Assembly: GCF_024868665.1 (NCBI RefSeq)
Contig: NC_079897.1
Coordinates: 3,130,261 to 3,194,260 of the forward strand
Source: Triplophysa rosa
Lineage: Eukaryota; Chordata; Actinopteri; Cypriniformes; Nemacheilidae
Reading direction: 5' to 3'
DNA: 64,000 nucleotides
The translations under genes were made by a program, and so were the position numbers. Of the stretch, positions 39,551-50,821 are shown piece after piece (within the stretch, counting starts at the first letter, position 1; each line of letters starts with the position of its first letter). The notes beneath the pieces are model-generated. The model did no database searches. It saw only the letters and a list, made by a program, of their open reading frames with translations, and was not told where the DNA came from.

Positions 39551-41114
39551 CAGGGGCGGAGCCAGGGGGTGGCCAATGGTGGCCAAGGCCACCATAAATT
39601 AATCTTTGGCCACCCCCCCAGCCCCCCACCACTTTGCCGGCAACTTTTTTGCGGAACCATTTCTGTACACAGTTGTTCCCATATGGATGCATTTCAACAG
39701 CGCACCTCAAACAAGTACTTCTCCACCCAAGCTGAAGTTGGCGGTAATACACTCAACTTGAATTTCAACCACCAACACAATTACAGAAGAAGAAGTAGTG
39801 TTGTTGTTGTTCGCGGGGGCTCCAACGGACTTTGCGCGTGCAGTCGGAGGACTGTCTGTTTCCCGCCGCGAGAGAAGAGGTCACAGGTAAGTTAACAAGA
39901 AGAATTAATTTTATTCACTATGTTTGAAATGTTTCTTGTCTTAATGCACGCAGACATAGTACAGTTTGCGAAGTTAATTTAGGCTGTTAACTTAGCAGTA
40001 GGAAAGTCGCAATGTCATGAACGTGGGTGGTGAGGACAAGGACAGAGGACCCAAGTGCAGACAGCGGGTAAGGGGTTAACAAGACAGACTTTAATTATAA
40101 CTAAAAAATACAAAACAAAGACCCACGTGGGGGAACATAACAAAACATAGCAACAAGGACAGGGACTAACTAGACTAGAAATAATAACAACACTTGACAT
40201 AACCACAATAAACTAAACTAACTACAGAACAATAACTCACCCACATGACACAAACAGAACACAACAGAACAATGAACCAGCACGAGACAGAAGACACAAG
40301 GGCATTATAAAGGGGATAAATCAAGAGGGGACAGGTGCAGGACATGAACTAATTAACAAACAATAACGAGACGAAAGGGCGGGAACAGAGACGCCACACC
40401 GGAGAGTGGAAGACCATGAGGGACAAAACGTCACTCTCCACATAAAACAAGAGGTTCTATCATGGTTCTGCCACTAGGTCAAGAGAAGCAAGACAAGGTG
40501 GGGCAGAACCATGACACGCAAGCTATAAACAGTTTCACTGTGTCAGTGTCATTTAAAAGAGCGTTGTAGACGGCCATTAAAAGTAAAGTCAACTTTCAGT
40601 GCTGATTTAGCTTAATGGTGGTGGTCTGTCTGTGTCATATCCTTGAAAGGGAATTAAAATGTTTTGTTGGCAGTTGGCAGCCAAATGAAGGAATATTTTT
40701 GAAATGCTTGCCCATAATGTTAAGGTTACTATATTTTGGTTTTTCTGTGATATTGTAATGTTTGTTTGATAAAAGTGCATTCTGGTATATTCTTATGTCT
40801 TGTAAATTGTCATTATGGTGTGAGCTTTATCACCAATTAAAAAGACACCACCTTCTGCAATGCCACACTGTTTCAGATCTTTTTTTTAATCTTTAGTAAT
40901 ACATTAAAAAGCTTATGTGGATCTTCATGATGTAATTCTACATGGCAATCACTGCCTGTTTAAGTAAATGAGTGAGTGACTAAGAAACACTACTAGATCC
41001 ACAGTGACTTGCCACATAGGGAAAAAAAAGATGATATCAGTTTCTGTGCTACCCCTGTGTGAGCTATGGTCTCAGTCTGGCCACCCCTATGGAAATTGTC
41101 TGGCTCCGCCACTG
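39551..41114. mobile_element. Non-autonomous hAT element (1564 bp) with 8-bp target duplication
   Basis: Ends CAGGGGCGGAGCCAG and CTGGCTCCGCCACTG are inverted copies. TGCAGACG flanks both sides (39543-39550 and 41115-41122), the 8-bp duplication diagnostic of hAT. It disrupts the L2 coding region; the L2 frame resumes exactly after the second TGCAGACG. No transposase domain was seen. It contains the nested element at 40013-40516. Confidence 0.92.
40013..40516 (-). mobile_element. Solo-LTR-like element (504 bp) with 5-bp target duplication
   Basis: Begins TGTCATG and ends CATGACA. CGCAA flanks both sides (40008-40012 and 40517-40521). On the minus strand a TATAAT-like box (CCCTTTATAATG) lies downstream of a GC-richer start. 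TG...CA ends with a 5-bp duplication fit an LTR left by recombination. Confidence 0.75.
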
Positions 41115-41659
41115 TGCAGACGTATATACCCGCCAGATCCCTACGCTCTGCAAACGAACGACGTCTTGTGGTGCCATCCCAAAAAGGTAAAAAATCTCTC
41201 TCACGTACCTTCTCGGGATCGGTTCCACATTTATGGAATGATCTGCCCGCTGCTACAAGATCAGCAGATTCTGTAGCGATCTTTAAGAACCATCTGAAAA
41301 AAAATCTCTTCTGTCAACACCTGACTGATCAGTTCTAACTTCTATTTCTTTTCCACTCTTTCAAAAAAAAAAAAGCTCTGTATACTGTGCTAGGCTATGA
41401 GACCAGTTTTCTTTTATTGCTCTTATGCTTTTTGTTGTCCTTATGTTCCAATTGCTTCCATTGTTTCCCTCATCTGTAAGTCGCTTTGGATAAAAGCGTC
41501 TGCTAAATGTAAATGTAAATGTATAACACCATATATTGTGTCTCTTATTTATTTGTCTATTTATCTTTTTTTGAAAAAAATTGAAAAGTGCTATATAAAC
41601 GAATATTGAATTGAATTGAATGGAATAATGTTACTAATGTCTTCAGTGACATCCTATAC

Positions 41660-42140
41660 AAGTGGGCTCTTTAAGTGTCAACAGGAACAACAAGAAAATC
41701 TATCATGAGATTTGCTGAAAGACACAAAACAGCTCCACCTTCGACAGAGCAGGACAGAGTTCATCTTCATTCTGGGCTGAAAATGACCTACAATTACACA
41801 TAAGGTATGTTTTATAAGTTTACGTTGTTTAATATCTGTGAAATTCACAAGCTATTGAAAAAAATACAGTGTGCAAAAATGAAGCAGGTGTTACCTGAAT
41901 TATAACATGCAGGTGGATTTTTAGCATGTTTTCCTCCTACAAGAGCTTTGTTGCAGTCAACTAGAATGATAAGCATATTTTATCATTTGTTAGGATAGAA
42001 AAAACAAGGTTTTAAAATGTTTCATTACAATCATAAAGAAACATTAAACTGGGAGGGATTTTCACGTATGTGAGCCTTGCTTGTATACCCGCAGAACCTG
42101 ATTTTCTAAAAGAATGCTGATCATATGCTTTCTTTTGTTT
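41660..42140 (+). pseudogene. Orphan copy of the MS4A-like leader exon and intron 1
   Basis: Aligns along its whole length with 25810-26300: GTGGGCTCTTTAA, AGAGTTCATCTTCATT, ACAATTACACATAAGGTATG (exon end plus donor), ATGAAGCAGGTGTTACC, AAGAGCTTTGTTGCAGTCAA and AACCTGATTTTCTAAAAGAA. No MS4A coding exon follows, so it is a leftover of a third family unit, possibly still able to start transcription. Confidence 0.8.
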
Positions 42141-42623
42141 CATGCAATGTATTGCAAGTCCTCATGTCATTCGTACTTAAAAATCAAGCTATGACTCAAA
42201 TTTTGGAATTGAATAAAAAATCTTAAAGACTAGTTAACTTACGACATCCAAATGCAATTAACTTAAATTATTGTTTCAGAATGCAGGATTGCCCGTAAAT
42301 CCTTGGGTTTGAATATTTTGATAGTGTATGTTTTGGGCAAACAATATTGACTGATGGAACAGTTAAATAATTGTTTATAAAAAGATCCACGTTGTTTTAC
42401 AGTAGCCTACTAGTTTTCTGTCACAAATCACTATTCAGGTGAGTTTTGTTTGTTAAAGAACCTGTTCAACAGGTTTTTCTTTATAATGAAGATATTTGTC
42501 AAAAATGCATTCAGAGGCAGTGCTGTAGTACTTGAGTCCGGACTCGAGACGTTTTTCTGTAGTCTCGGACTCGTTGGTATCTGCACTCGGACTTGATCAT
42601 TGGACTTGCCAAATGTTCTAGTT

Positions 42624-42927
42624 CAGTGGTTCTCAAACTTTTTTGTTGTAACTTGTAAGACCCCCTTTGTGTATAGTGCATTGCTTTGCTGCCCCCCAAA
42701 TAAAGACTTATAATCTTAAACTTAGAATTTTAATTAAACCAAAAACATATTCATTTATACAATGCAGGAACATCAATTCTTTTGGTTGGTGGTCTTATTT
42801 TTCATACAATTCATGATAAATTTCTATATTTCATAAAATGCCACAAAATCTGTGGAGCCATATATAACCCCCCGGAGCCATATTGGGGCCCCTCAGGGGG
42901 CCAGGGCCCCCAGTTTGAGAATCACTG
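42624..42927. repeat. hAT MITE (304 bp) with 8-bp target duplication
   Basis: Ends CAGTGGTTCTCAAACTTTTT and AGTTTGAGAATCACTG. TTCTAGTT flanks both sides (42616-42623 and 42928-42935). No coding frame. It is inserted in another repeat of alternating GGACTCG/CGAGTC motifs. Confidence 0.93.
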
Positions 42928-42966
42928 TTCTAGTTGGTCTCGACCGAGTCTGATGATTTTATTCTC

Positions 42967-43066
42967 NNNNNNNNNNNNNNNNNNNNNNNNNNNNNNNNNN
43001 NNNNNNNNNNNNNNNNNNNNNNNNNNNNNNNNNNNNNNNNNNNNNNNNNNNNNNNNNNNNNNNNNN
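42967..43066. other. Assembly gap (100 N)
   Basis: A run of exactly 100 N, the conventional size for a gap of unknown length. Reading frames drawn through it are meaningless. Confidence 1.
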
Positions 43067-44548
43067 TGTAATTCGAAAGGGAGGGGTTGGCAAATGACTC
43101 AGAGATTCATTGCAAAACTATAATACAAAGCTAGTGGCCACTGATTTTTAAGAACTGCGCCTTTAAAAGAACATTCTAGTGATTTGTTTTAAGATTGACA
43201 TTTTGCTATTTTAAAAACTACTGATTCACGTCTATGTGTATCTGCTTTGTAGTTTTAATACATTGACGCGTTTGAAAAGACAGCGCTTTAAAAATCGTCC
43301 TCTTTGAATGATGCCTGCTAGCGCAGCTGTCTACACTCGGATGGCATCAAATGGGCTTCTGCTGAAATCTGACCATCAATATCTCGTAAGAAGACTGACA
43401 GTAGTGACATCTAATCACTACCCTACAGACATGCCATAACTCTCACCTGATGCATGTCAGCCTGAGCAGCTTATTGACACACACATCCTCTATTTATAGT
43501 GCTGTAGATGGATGAGACCCTAAGACTTTTTAAAGGATTTATTTGCCTCATCCTGTTTATAATGTTATACGATCCGCTTACAATCTTTAAACATCTGTGG
43601 ATGTGATTGTGAGCACGACTGTGGACGTCTGTTAGATACAGTATTTGAAAAAATGAGAACAGAAGTTCTTAGTTTTCATATTTTAAAATACAATCAAATT
43701 TTCTTTCGAGGAATATTACATCTTACCAAGGGGAAAGCCTACAGACACTGTACGATAAGTATTGTACATTTTATTTGATTCTTGGTCAATTTCTCTATAA
43801 TTTCAAATAAACCATTATAATACTTTTTTTTTGTGGGGGTTAAAATTGATATTACATTTTTTACACATACTTTAATAATGTTGTGCACTAAAGGTCCTGA
43901 TAAGGAGACAACAGTGTCAATGAAGTGCACATTTGCAATGAAATCGGGTGACCAGAATAGTTTTTATTGTGTCAAATTATATAAAACATGGAAATTTGAA
44001 TGAAATTGTACAGTAATTGCATACATGATGTGAACCTTGTCGAGACAAAATAGCCTGACTTTTACTACAATGTCACTTTTTATTAAAAAAAATTCAACAC
44101 AGAAAGTGATCAAACAAAAACACCTTCAAATAGGTTGGAAATGACATTTGTCGATTCCAAAATTTTAGAAAATTGTGATACAGAAAGAAATGACCGCATT
44201 CTCCCATCATTTCTTATGTGTATGAATTGATAGTGTACTGTACTGTACTGTACTGGTGAATTCCATGTAGGGGGACCCGCGGTGTATGTAGATAGAAATA
44301 GCTCATTCTAAGGTAATATACATAACGCTTCATTATGTAAGGTCTTTATACAACTCTGAAGATATAGTTATGTATATTTTATTGCATTTCGGTCAATAGA
44401 TCCTCCAACAAATTGCACACAGCACCTTTAAAGCCTGATGTACTGTAGGGAAGACTGAGAAGCGGGTGAACTGTGATATTTGCTTTTACTCAACTTTGTT
44501 TTAGAGTGAATGTTCAGGACAAGAGGAGTCAACATTATTTTACAGTAT
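43067..44548. other. Intergenic, no gene seen
   Basis: AT-rich sequence with a short GTACT tandem run near 44234-44255. No recognisable exon. Confidence 0.5.
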
Positions 44549-45925
44549 TTTACATTTACATTTAGTCATTTAGCAGACGCTTTTATCAAAAGCGACTTAC
44601 AGAGAGTTCGAGGAGCAATAAACAATATGTCATACAGGAGCAATAATACAATAGATGCTAATACAAAGTTACTAGTTTCAACAAAAGCCAGACCAATACC
44701 TGTTGAGAGAAAGAGAGAGTTTTTTTTTCTCTGTCAAGTATTCACAGAAGAGATGGGTTTTAAGTAGTTTTTGAATGTTGTGAGAGATGTGGTTGACCGG
44801 ACTGAGTTAGGAAGAATGTTCCACCAGGAAGGAGTTGTGAAGGAGAATGAGCGGGAAAGTGATTTACTGCCCTTATGAGAAGGCAATACAAGATGCCGCT
44901 CGTTCGCTGAATGCAGGGTACTTGATGGGGTGTAGGAGTGTAGGAGGGTGTGAAAGTATGCCGGTGCAGATCCAGTGATAGTCCTGTAGGCAAGCATTAG
45001 TGACTTGAATCTGATACGAGCTTCAACCGGTAGCCAGTGGAGAGAGATGAAAAGGGGTGTCACATGAGCTCTTTTGGGCTGTTGGAAGACGAGGCGTGCT
45101 GCTGCGTTCTGAACCAGCTGGAGTGGTTTGATAGCCTTTGCAGGAAAACCAGCAAGGAGAGCATTGCAGTAGTCCAACCTTGAGATTACCAGGGCCTGGA
45201 CAAGGAGTTGTGCCGCATGCTCAGTAAGATAGGGTCTAACCTTTCTAATGTTGAATAAGGCATATCGGCATGACCGTGTTGTCTTTGCAATGTGATCATT
45301 GAAGGACAGCTGTTCATCAAATATGACTCCGAGGTTCCTGGCTGTTTTGGAAGGAGTGATTGTGGTATTGCCAAGTTGGATGGTGAGATCGTGTTGCACC
45401 GTGGGGTGTGCCGGAAACACGAGTAGTTCTGTCTTGGCAGGGTTCAGCTGGAGGTGATGCTCTTTCATCCAAGCTGAGATGTCTTCTAGGCAGGCTGTAA
45501 TGCGAGCTGCTACAGTGGTATCGTCTGGGTGAAACGAGATGTAGATCTGGGTGTCGTCAGCATAACAGTGTTACGAGAAGCCGTGTGCCCGTATGATGCG
45601 TCCCAAGGATGTCGTGTAGATGGAAAAAAGCAGCGGTACAAGCACCGATCCCTGAGGGACCCCAGTGATCATGTGGTGAGCAGTGGACAGCGAGCCCTTC
45701 CATGACACCCTGAAGGATCTGCCGGAGAGGTAGGATTTGAACCAGCGGAGAGGAGTGCCTGAGATTCCTAGAGATGACAGGGTTGCTAGCAGTATCTGGT
45801 GCTTGACAGTGTCAAACGCTGCAGATAAGTCTAGCAGAATCAGGACCGAGGATTTAGATTCCACCTTGGCTTGCCGCAGTGCTTCTGTGACCGATAGCAG
45901 TGCAGTTTTTGAGACTGCTTTTATA
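44549..45925 (-). mobile_element. L2 LINE 3' half, minus strand
   Basis: Contains the L2 3' tail (TTACATTTACATTTAGTCAT at the low end and the CGACTTACAG complement). The C-terminal coding part lies at 44734-45468 (244 residues, starting MKEHHLQLNPAKTELLVFPA) and part of the reverse transcriptase at 45571-45864 ([37 protein letters not shown]). A TAT-to-TAA change near 45571-45573 puts a stop just before the conserved HCYADD block, so the copy is inactive. The 5' half is absent. Confidence 0.92.
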
Positions 45926-47595
45926 GAGTAGGCTTTTCACCTGTCTTACCTGTAAAGAGTTTTGTCAATATATTCAGGTGTACATTTGTCTGAAATCCAA
46001 CAGGGTAGAATACAGCATTTTTAATGTCAAGTTTAATATGAACTGCCAACATTTAATGTAAATGTATTGTTCTCAGCCTTTTCCTCTCAATAAAATCAAT
46101 CAATTGATATTTAATCAATGTGTCTCTAGATGTTAATAAAGTATTTTATAATATTAAATACTTTGATATTTTGACATTGTACTTTATACCTTTAGAAACA
46201 TATTGAAAAGAAAAATATTGAACTCATTAAATATGTTTAACAGATCACTTTATATTTATCCAATTTGACATTCGACTGGTTTCATTCCATTCTGTGTGAA
46301 GGTATTGACCGTGTATCAATACAGAGGTACTAGAGTCTGCTATTGTACCAAAGCCAAAATTGTGCTATCGATCCAAAGCTGCTGTCTTGTCTCTCCGCTC
46401 TACCTGTGATGTCCAGCACTACAAACTCTACATAACCCTTTCTTCTCAAACAGTCTCCTTGACTTTAAAAGGGAATGGCAGTTTGCCATTTATGCAGGAC
46501 ATTCAAACACACCTTATGTACTTGAAGGAGATGATAAAAAAGGAAACGAATTGTGTGATCTCACCAAGCAGTGTGTTGTCATTTCACATATGCAGTGAAC
46601 AGATTCAAATCCATATCATATTCATGCAAAGTATCAAATTAACATTTTCTGCTTTAACAATATTCTGTGTCCTACCTTCTCTCCCTACGCTTGCTCAGGA
46701 GCCTCTCAGATCATACCAGGTACTACTTTTTCTCTTCCATCTGGATTACATGACCTCTCGGGGTGATCCAACCACTGATTTTTCCTTTTTTTGCACGTTT
46801 TTTTTCTAGTATGCATGGTTTGACAGCTGACTTTTGAAGCACTTTGCATGTTTCTCAACCTCAAATGTTTCTTTGTTCGAATTCCAAGGATCTATGTCAT
46901 ACCTATTTTCAATCTCTGTTTTATTGCTGTTTTGGAAGTTTTACATTAAACCACTTGTGCTTATGACATACTAAAATTAAAGACGAAAAGTATTATTTTT
47001 TCTTTTATAAACCTCCACCTAAAGGGGAAAAGACACACTGTAATGGAAAAACATGAAATGGAGATAAATAAAATAAATAACCAAGATGTTTTTAATCCGT
47101 ATGACTATTTCTTACAGGGTACACAAAAGCAGAAATTATAGAAGAATGTATACAGTTGTTCAGTTATATAATCAGCGCATTTACCGCTGAAAGGAGCAGT
47201 CTAGCAAAATTGTGGATTTGTGACTCAAGAAAAGGTGTCAAATGAGATGCCTGCATGAGATTTAAGGTATTACTGTAGGTGCTACCTGAATCAGAATGAA
47301 AAATGCAAAGGAGTGGGAGTTAGCAGATGAGGAACAATGAACCAAACCACCAGAGACAAAAAGATTTGACAGTTCTGAAACCAGTGACTGAGAAAAATGC
47401 ACAAAAGCTTTTCTAGCATTTAAACGAGTCTGAGATGTGGAATCTATTGCAGGTGACTTTTTCATCATGCTATGTGGTTCTCAACCTTCAGTTTCAGAAT
47501 TTGTCTGACAAACCCGGGTCAAAAACTTTCTTTAATGTAGGCATGCATGTGAATAGGTACATTTGAGTCTGTTAAGTCGTGCATTGAACACATTA
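45926..47595. other. Intergenic, no gene seen
   Basis: AT-rich. The 149-codon frame at 46360-46809 has no recognisable domain, and its biased composition suggests chance. Confidence 0.45.
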
Positions 47596-48389
47596 AGGGA
47601 CAGTTCACCCCAAAATTAAATGTGACCCTGGACAACAAAACCAGTCTTATGGGTCAATTTTTCAAAATTGAGATTTTTACATAATCTGAAAGTAAAAAAA
47701 AAAAAAGCTTTCTATTGATGTATGAGTTGTTAGAATAGGACAATATCTGGCTGAGATACAACCGTTTAAAACTCTGGAATCTGAGAGCGCAAAAAAATCA
47801 AAATATTGAGAAAATTGCCTTTGAAGTTGTTAATCAGAGGCACTGTGGCAGACCATCCACTCACAAAAATAAAGTTTTTATATATTTAAGGTAGGAAATT
47901 TACAAAATATCTTCATGGAACATGATCTTTGCTTAATATCCTAATGATTTTTGACATAAAAGAAAAATCGATAATTTTGACCCACAGAATGTATTTTTGT
48001 CTTTTACTAAAAATGTTCCCGTGCTACTTAAGACTGGTTTTGTGATCCAGGGTCACAAATGATTTATTCACCCTCAAGTTGTTTCAAATCTTTATAAACG
48101 TCTTTGTTCTGATGAACACAGAGAAAGATATTTGGAATAATGCTTGTAACAGTTCTTGGCCACCATTGACTACCATAGTAAAAAAACGACAATGGTTGTC
48201 AAAAATGCCCCACAACTGGTTGCTTTCCTACATTCTTTAAAATATCTAATTTGTGTTCAACAAAACCAAGAAATTGATAACACATTTTTTTCCTACGGTG
48301 GTAGTCAATGGTGGCTAAGAACTGTTTGGTTACAAGCATTCTTCCAAATATCTTTCTCTGTGTTCATCAGAACAAAGAATACAGATTTG
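47596..48389. repeat. AGTTCACCCC MITE hosting the GTGACCCTGG MITE
   Basis: An outer element starting AGGGACAGTTCACCCCAAAA and resuming after 48060 with TTTATTCACCCTCAAGTTGT is split by the inner element at 47622-48056. The outer interior shows inverted CTTTGTTCTGATGAACACAG (about 48100) and TGTGTTCATCAGAACAAAG (about 48359). It runs into the assembly gap. Confidence 0.8.
47622..48056. repeat. GTGACCCTGG MITE, copy 2 (435 bp)
   Basis: Same family as 5233-5664. Ends GTGACCCTGGACAACAAAAC and GTTTTGTGATCCAGGGTCAC, flanked by AAAT on both sides (47618-47621 and 48057-48060). Confidence 0.88.
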
Positions 48390-48500
48390 NNNNNNNNNNN
48401 NNNNNNNNNNNNNNNNNNNNNNNNNNNNNNNNNNNNNNNNNNNNNNNNNNNNNNNNNNNNNNNNNNNNNNNNNNNNNNNNNNNNNNNNNNNNNNNNNNNN
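48390..48500. other. Assembly gap (111 N)
   Basis: A run of N between two repeats. The missing sequence probably contains more of the L2 reverse transcriptase, because L2 coding resumes directly after it. Confidence 1.
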
Positions 48501-49717
48501 ATAACTGGGGTCCCTCAGGGATAGGTTCTTGGACCACTGCTTTTTTCCATCTACACGACATCCTTGGGACCCATCATACGGGCACATGGCTTCTCGTATC
48601 ACTGTTATGCTGACGACACCCAGATCTACAGTGCTGTGAAAAAGTGTTTGCCCCCTTTTACCCTCCAATGTGGGTAAATTAAAACAATTCTGCAAAGAAG
48701 AGTGGGCCAAAATTCCTCCAAAGCGATGTGAATGACTCATTGCGAGCTATCGCAAACGCTTGATTGCAGTTGTTGCAGCCAAAGGGTGGCACAACTAGTT
48801 ATTAGATTTAGGGGGCAATTACTTTTTCACATAGGGTCAGAAATGTTTGGATTGTTTTTTCCCTTAATAAATAAAACCATCATTTAAAAACTGCATTTTG
48901 TATTTACTCTGGTTTTCTTTGTGTAATATTAAAATTTGTTTGATGATCTGATTATTTAAGCATGACAAATATGCAAAAAAACAAAAAATCAGGAAGGGGG
49001 CAAATACTTTTTCACAGGCCTGTCATCTCGTTTTCACCCAACTGTAGCAGCTCGCATTACAGCCTGCCTAGAAGACATCTCAGCTTGGATGAAAGAGCAT
49101 CACCTGCAGCTGAACCCTGCCAAGACAGAACTACTTGTATTTCCGGCACACCCCATGGTGCAACACAATCTCACCATCCAACTTGGCAATACTACAATCA
49201 CTCCTTCCAAAACAGCCAGGAACCTCGGAGTCATATTTGATGAACAGCTGTCCTTCAATGATCACATTGCAAAGACGCGGTCATGCCGATATGCCTTATT
49301 CAACATTAGAAAGGTTAGACCCTATCTCACTGAGCATGCGGCACAACTCCTTGTCCAGGCCCTGGTAATCTCAAGGTTGGACTACTGCAATGCTCTCCTT
49401 GCTGGTCTTCCTGCAAAGGCTATCAAACCACTCCAGATGATTCAGAATGCAGCAGCACGCCTCGTCTTCCAAGAGCCCAAAAGGCTCATGTGACTTCACA
49501 CTTTCCTGGTGCAGTCCGGTCAACCACATCCCTCACAACATTCAAAAAAACTACTTAAAACCCATCTCTTCTGTGACAGACAAATGAGAAGAAAAAAACA
49601 CTAACCCTCTCTCTTTCTCTCAACAGGTATTGTTCTGGCTTTTGTTGAAACTAGTAATTTTGTATTAGCACCTATTGTATTATTGCTCCTGTATGACATA
49701 TCGCTTTATTGCTCCTG
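48501..49717 (+). mobile_element. L2 LINE fragment, plus strand, split by a Tc1 relic
   Basis: Starts in the reverse transcriptase (GVPQG...), keeps an intact [10 protein letters not shown] at about 48598-48627, is interrupted at 48629-49022, and continues with MKEHHLQLNPAKTELLVFPA at 49089 to about 49493. There it has lost most of the C-terminus by deletion and ends near TATTGCTCCT. It is the same subfamily as 44549-45925 in opposite orientation. Confidence 0.9.
48629..49022. mobile_element. Internally deleted Tc1-like element
   Basis: Ends CAGTGCTGTGAAAAAGTGTT and TACTTTTTCACAGGCCTG are imperfect inverted copies. It is inserted at a TA (48627-48628) inside L2. The remaining interior (GGGCCAAAATTCCTCCA...) corresponds to the 3' part of a transposase region, without a frame. 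Confidence 0.8.
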
Positions 49718-50135
49718 AGAATTTCCACATTTCTGGAAGAAGCACAAAAGAAACATTTTAGAGCATTTCGGTGGCACAAGCTGAACGGCAGTCAGCAGGC
49801 ATTTAAGGTATTTTTTCTGGAATGGTAGAATGGTAATACTTAATCTGTGTGTGTAAGACTGGTTGCCGTATAAAACCAGGGCGGGCAGTCTAATCTCACT
49901 CAAAACTACTTTATCGCGCTGAGACAGCATCATAAAACAACTTTGCTTAACATAAAAAATCAACTAAGTTTTACCCTGTTTTTTATTGTACATTTTTGTT
50001 ACCTCCTCTCTACAAAGGGAATTAACGGCTTTAAGCTGCGTCGCCTTTGTGCGTAGTCGGAATAAAGAATCTGGTAAAGATGTGCTTGGGGCTTGAGTCT
50101 TCTTAATTGGAGTGCACATTCAACACGGGCCATCA
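49718..50135 (+). mobile_element. Possible LTR fragment
   Basis: Abruptly replaces the L2 3' end. A CGTATAAAACC TATA-like box at about 49867 and an AATAAAG signal at about 50062 occur in LTR order, and the segment ends near ATTCAACA. The left border is not defined and no target duplication was found. Confidence 0.35.
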
Positions 50136-50821
50136 TATACTCCATTTTTTCCTGTATGGTTCAAAGTATCATGTAGGTTTTTAATATATTTTAGAAATGT
50201 ATTATAGTTTACTGAAGTATTTTTTAATGTTGGCAAATATATTACTTACTATGCAGAAGTAACAATTGGAAAACCGGGAAATCCAAAAAAGAACAACATT
50301 CAATAAGCGAAGCGTGCTGTGCGAATCTGTGATGTCGAATCTGTGACCTATCGAAATCTGTGACTAGAGGGCGCTGTTTCGTAATTATTTACGCGAGAAT
50401 GTGCCTGGCGCACGTGCACGTTATCGCGAGCGCGGAAGGGGAGTTTCTTAACTATATACATGACCGCCCACTCCGCGATAACGTCATGTTGCCTCGCGCT
50501 CTTGTGTGTGTGTAGCTTATGCGTGAAGCAGACTTCGGGAGAAACCGAAGCGCCGACTGAATGGTGCACAACATGCTCTTTCATTTAAAAGACAAGACCC
50601 GATTACATTCTGTATTATCATGACAGTTTTTATGTTTGTTTTAAAATTATTTTTGTTTTTTCCTCCGGCTATTACTAAGATTACTTATTTTACAAAGAAT
50701 AAGTTTTATTCTTTTTAAAACTTTTGATGACATTATAAATTCACTCTGGTGATGTCTAATCTCCTTTATTTTATATCATTAAAATCATTTGGTCCTGATG
50801 TTAACACCAGCTCACATAAGC
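50136..50821. other. Intergenic with a small CpG patch
   Basis: About 50385-50560 is unusually CpG-rich for this region (GCGCACGTGCACG, TATCGCGAGCGCGG). The phrase CGAATCTGTGA/CGAAATCTGTGAC recurs here at about 50321-50361 and again near 52705, on either side of the element at 50822. No gene recognised. Confidence 0.4.

Larger units (their letters stand above)
37888..41530 (+). mobile_element. L2-clade LINE, RT mostly deleted, split by a hAT element
   Basis: Order: 5' leader (37888-38034), endonuclease frame (38035-39090), a short 3' piece of the C-terminal domain (about 39300-39542, LAGLPACTAKPLQMIQNAAA), an inserted hAT element (39551-41114), then the remaining 3' coding end (41115-41336) and a tail GTAAGTCGCTTTGGATAAAA with TAAATG repeats (about 41475-41525). 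The reverse transcriptase core is missing between about 39260 and 39310, so this copy is dead. Confidence 0.88.

Noticed and set aside
42782..43123. Frame crossing the N run
   Set aside because: Artefact of translating an assembly gap; both sides are repeats.
48156..48740. Several frames across the second N run
   Set aside because: Same gap artefact, plus MITE and L2 sequence on the two sides.
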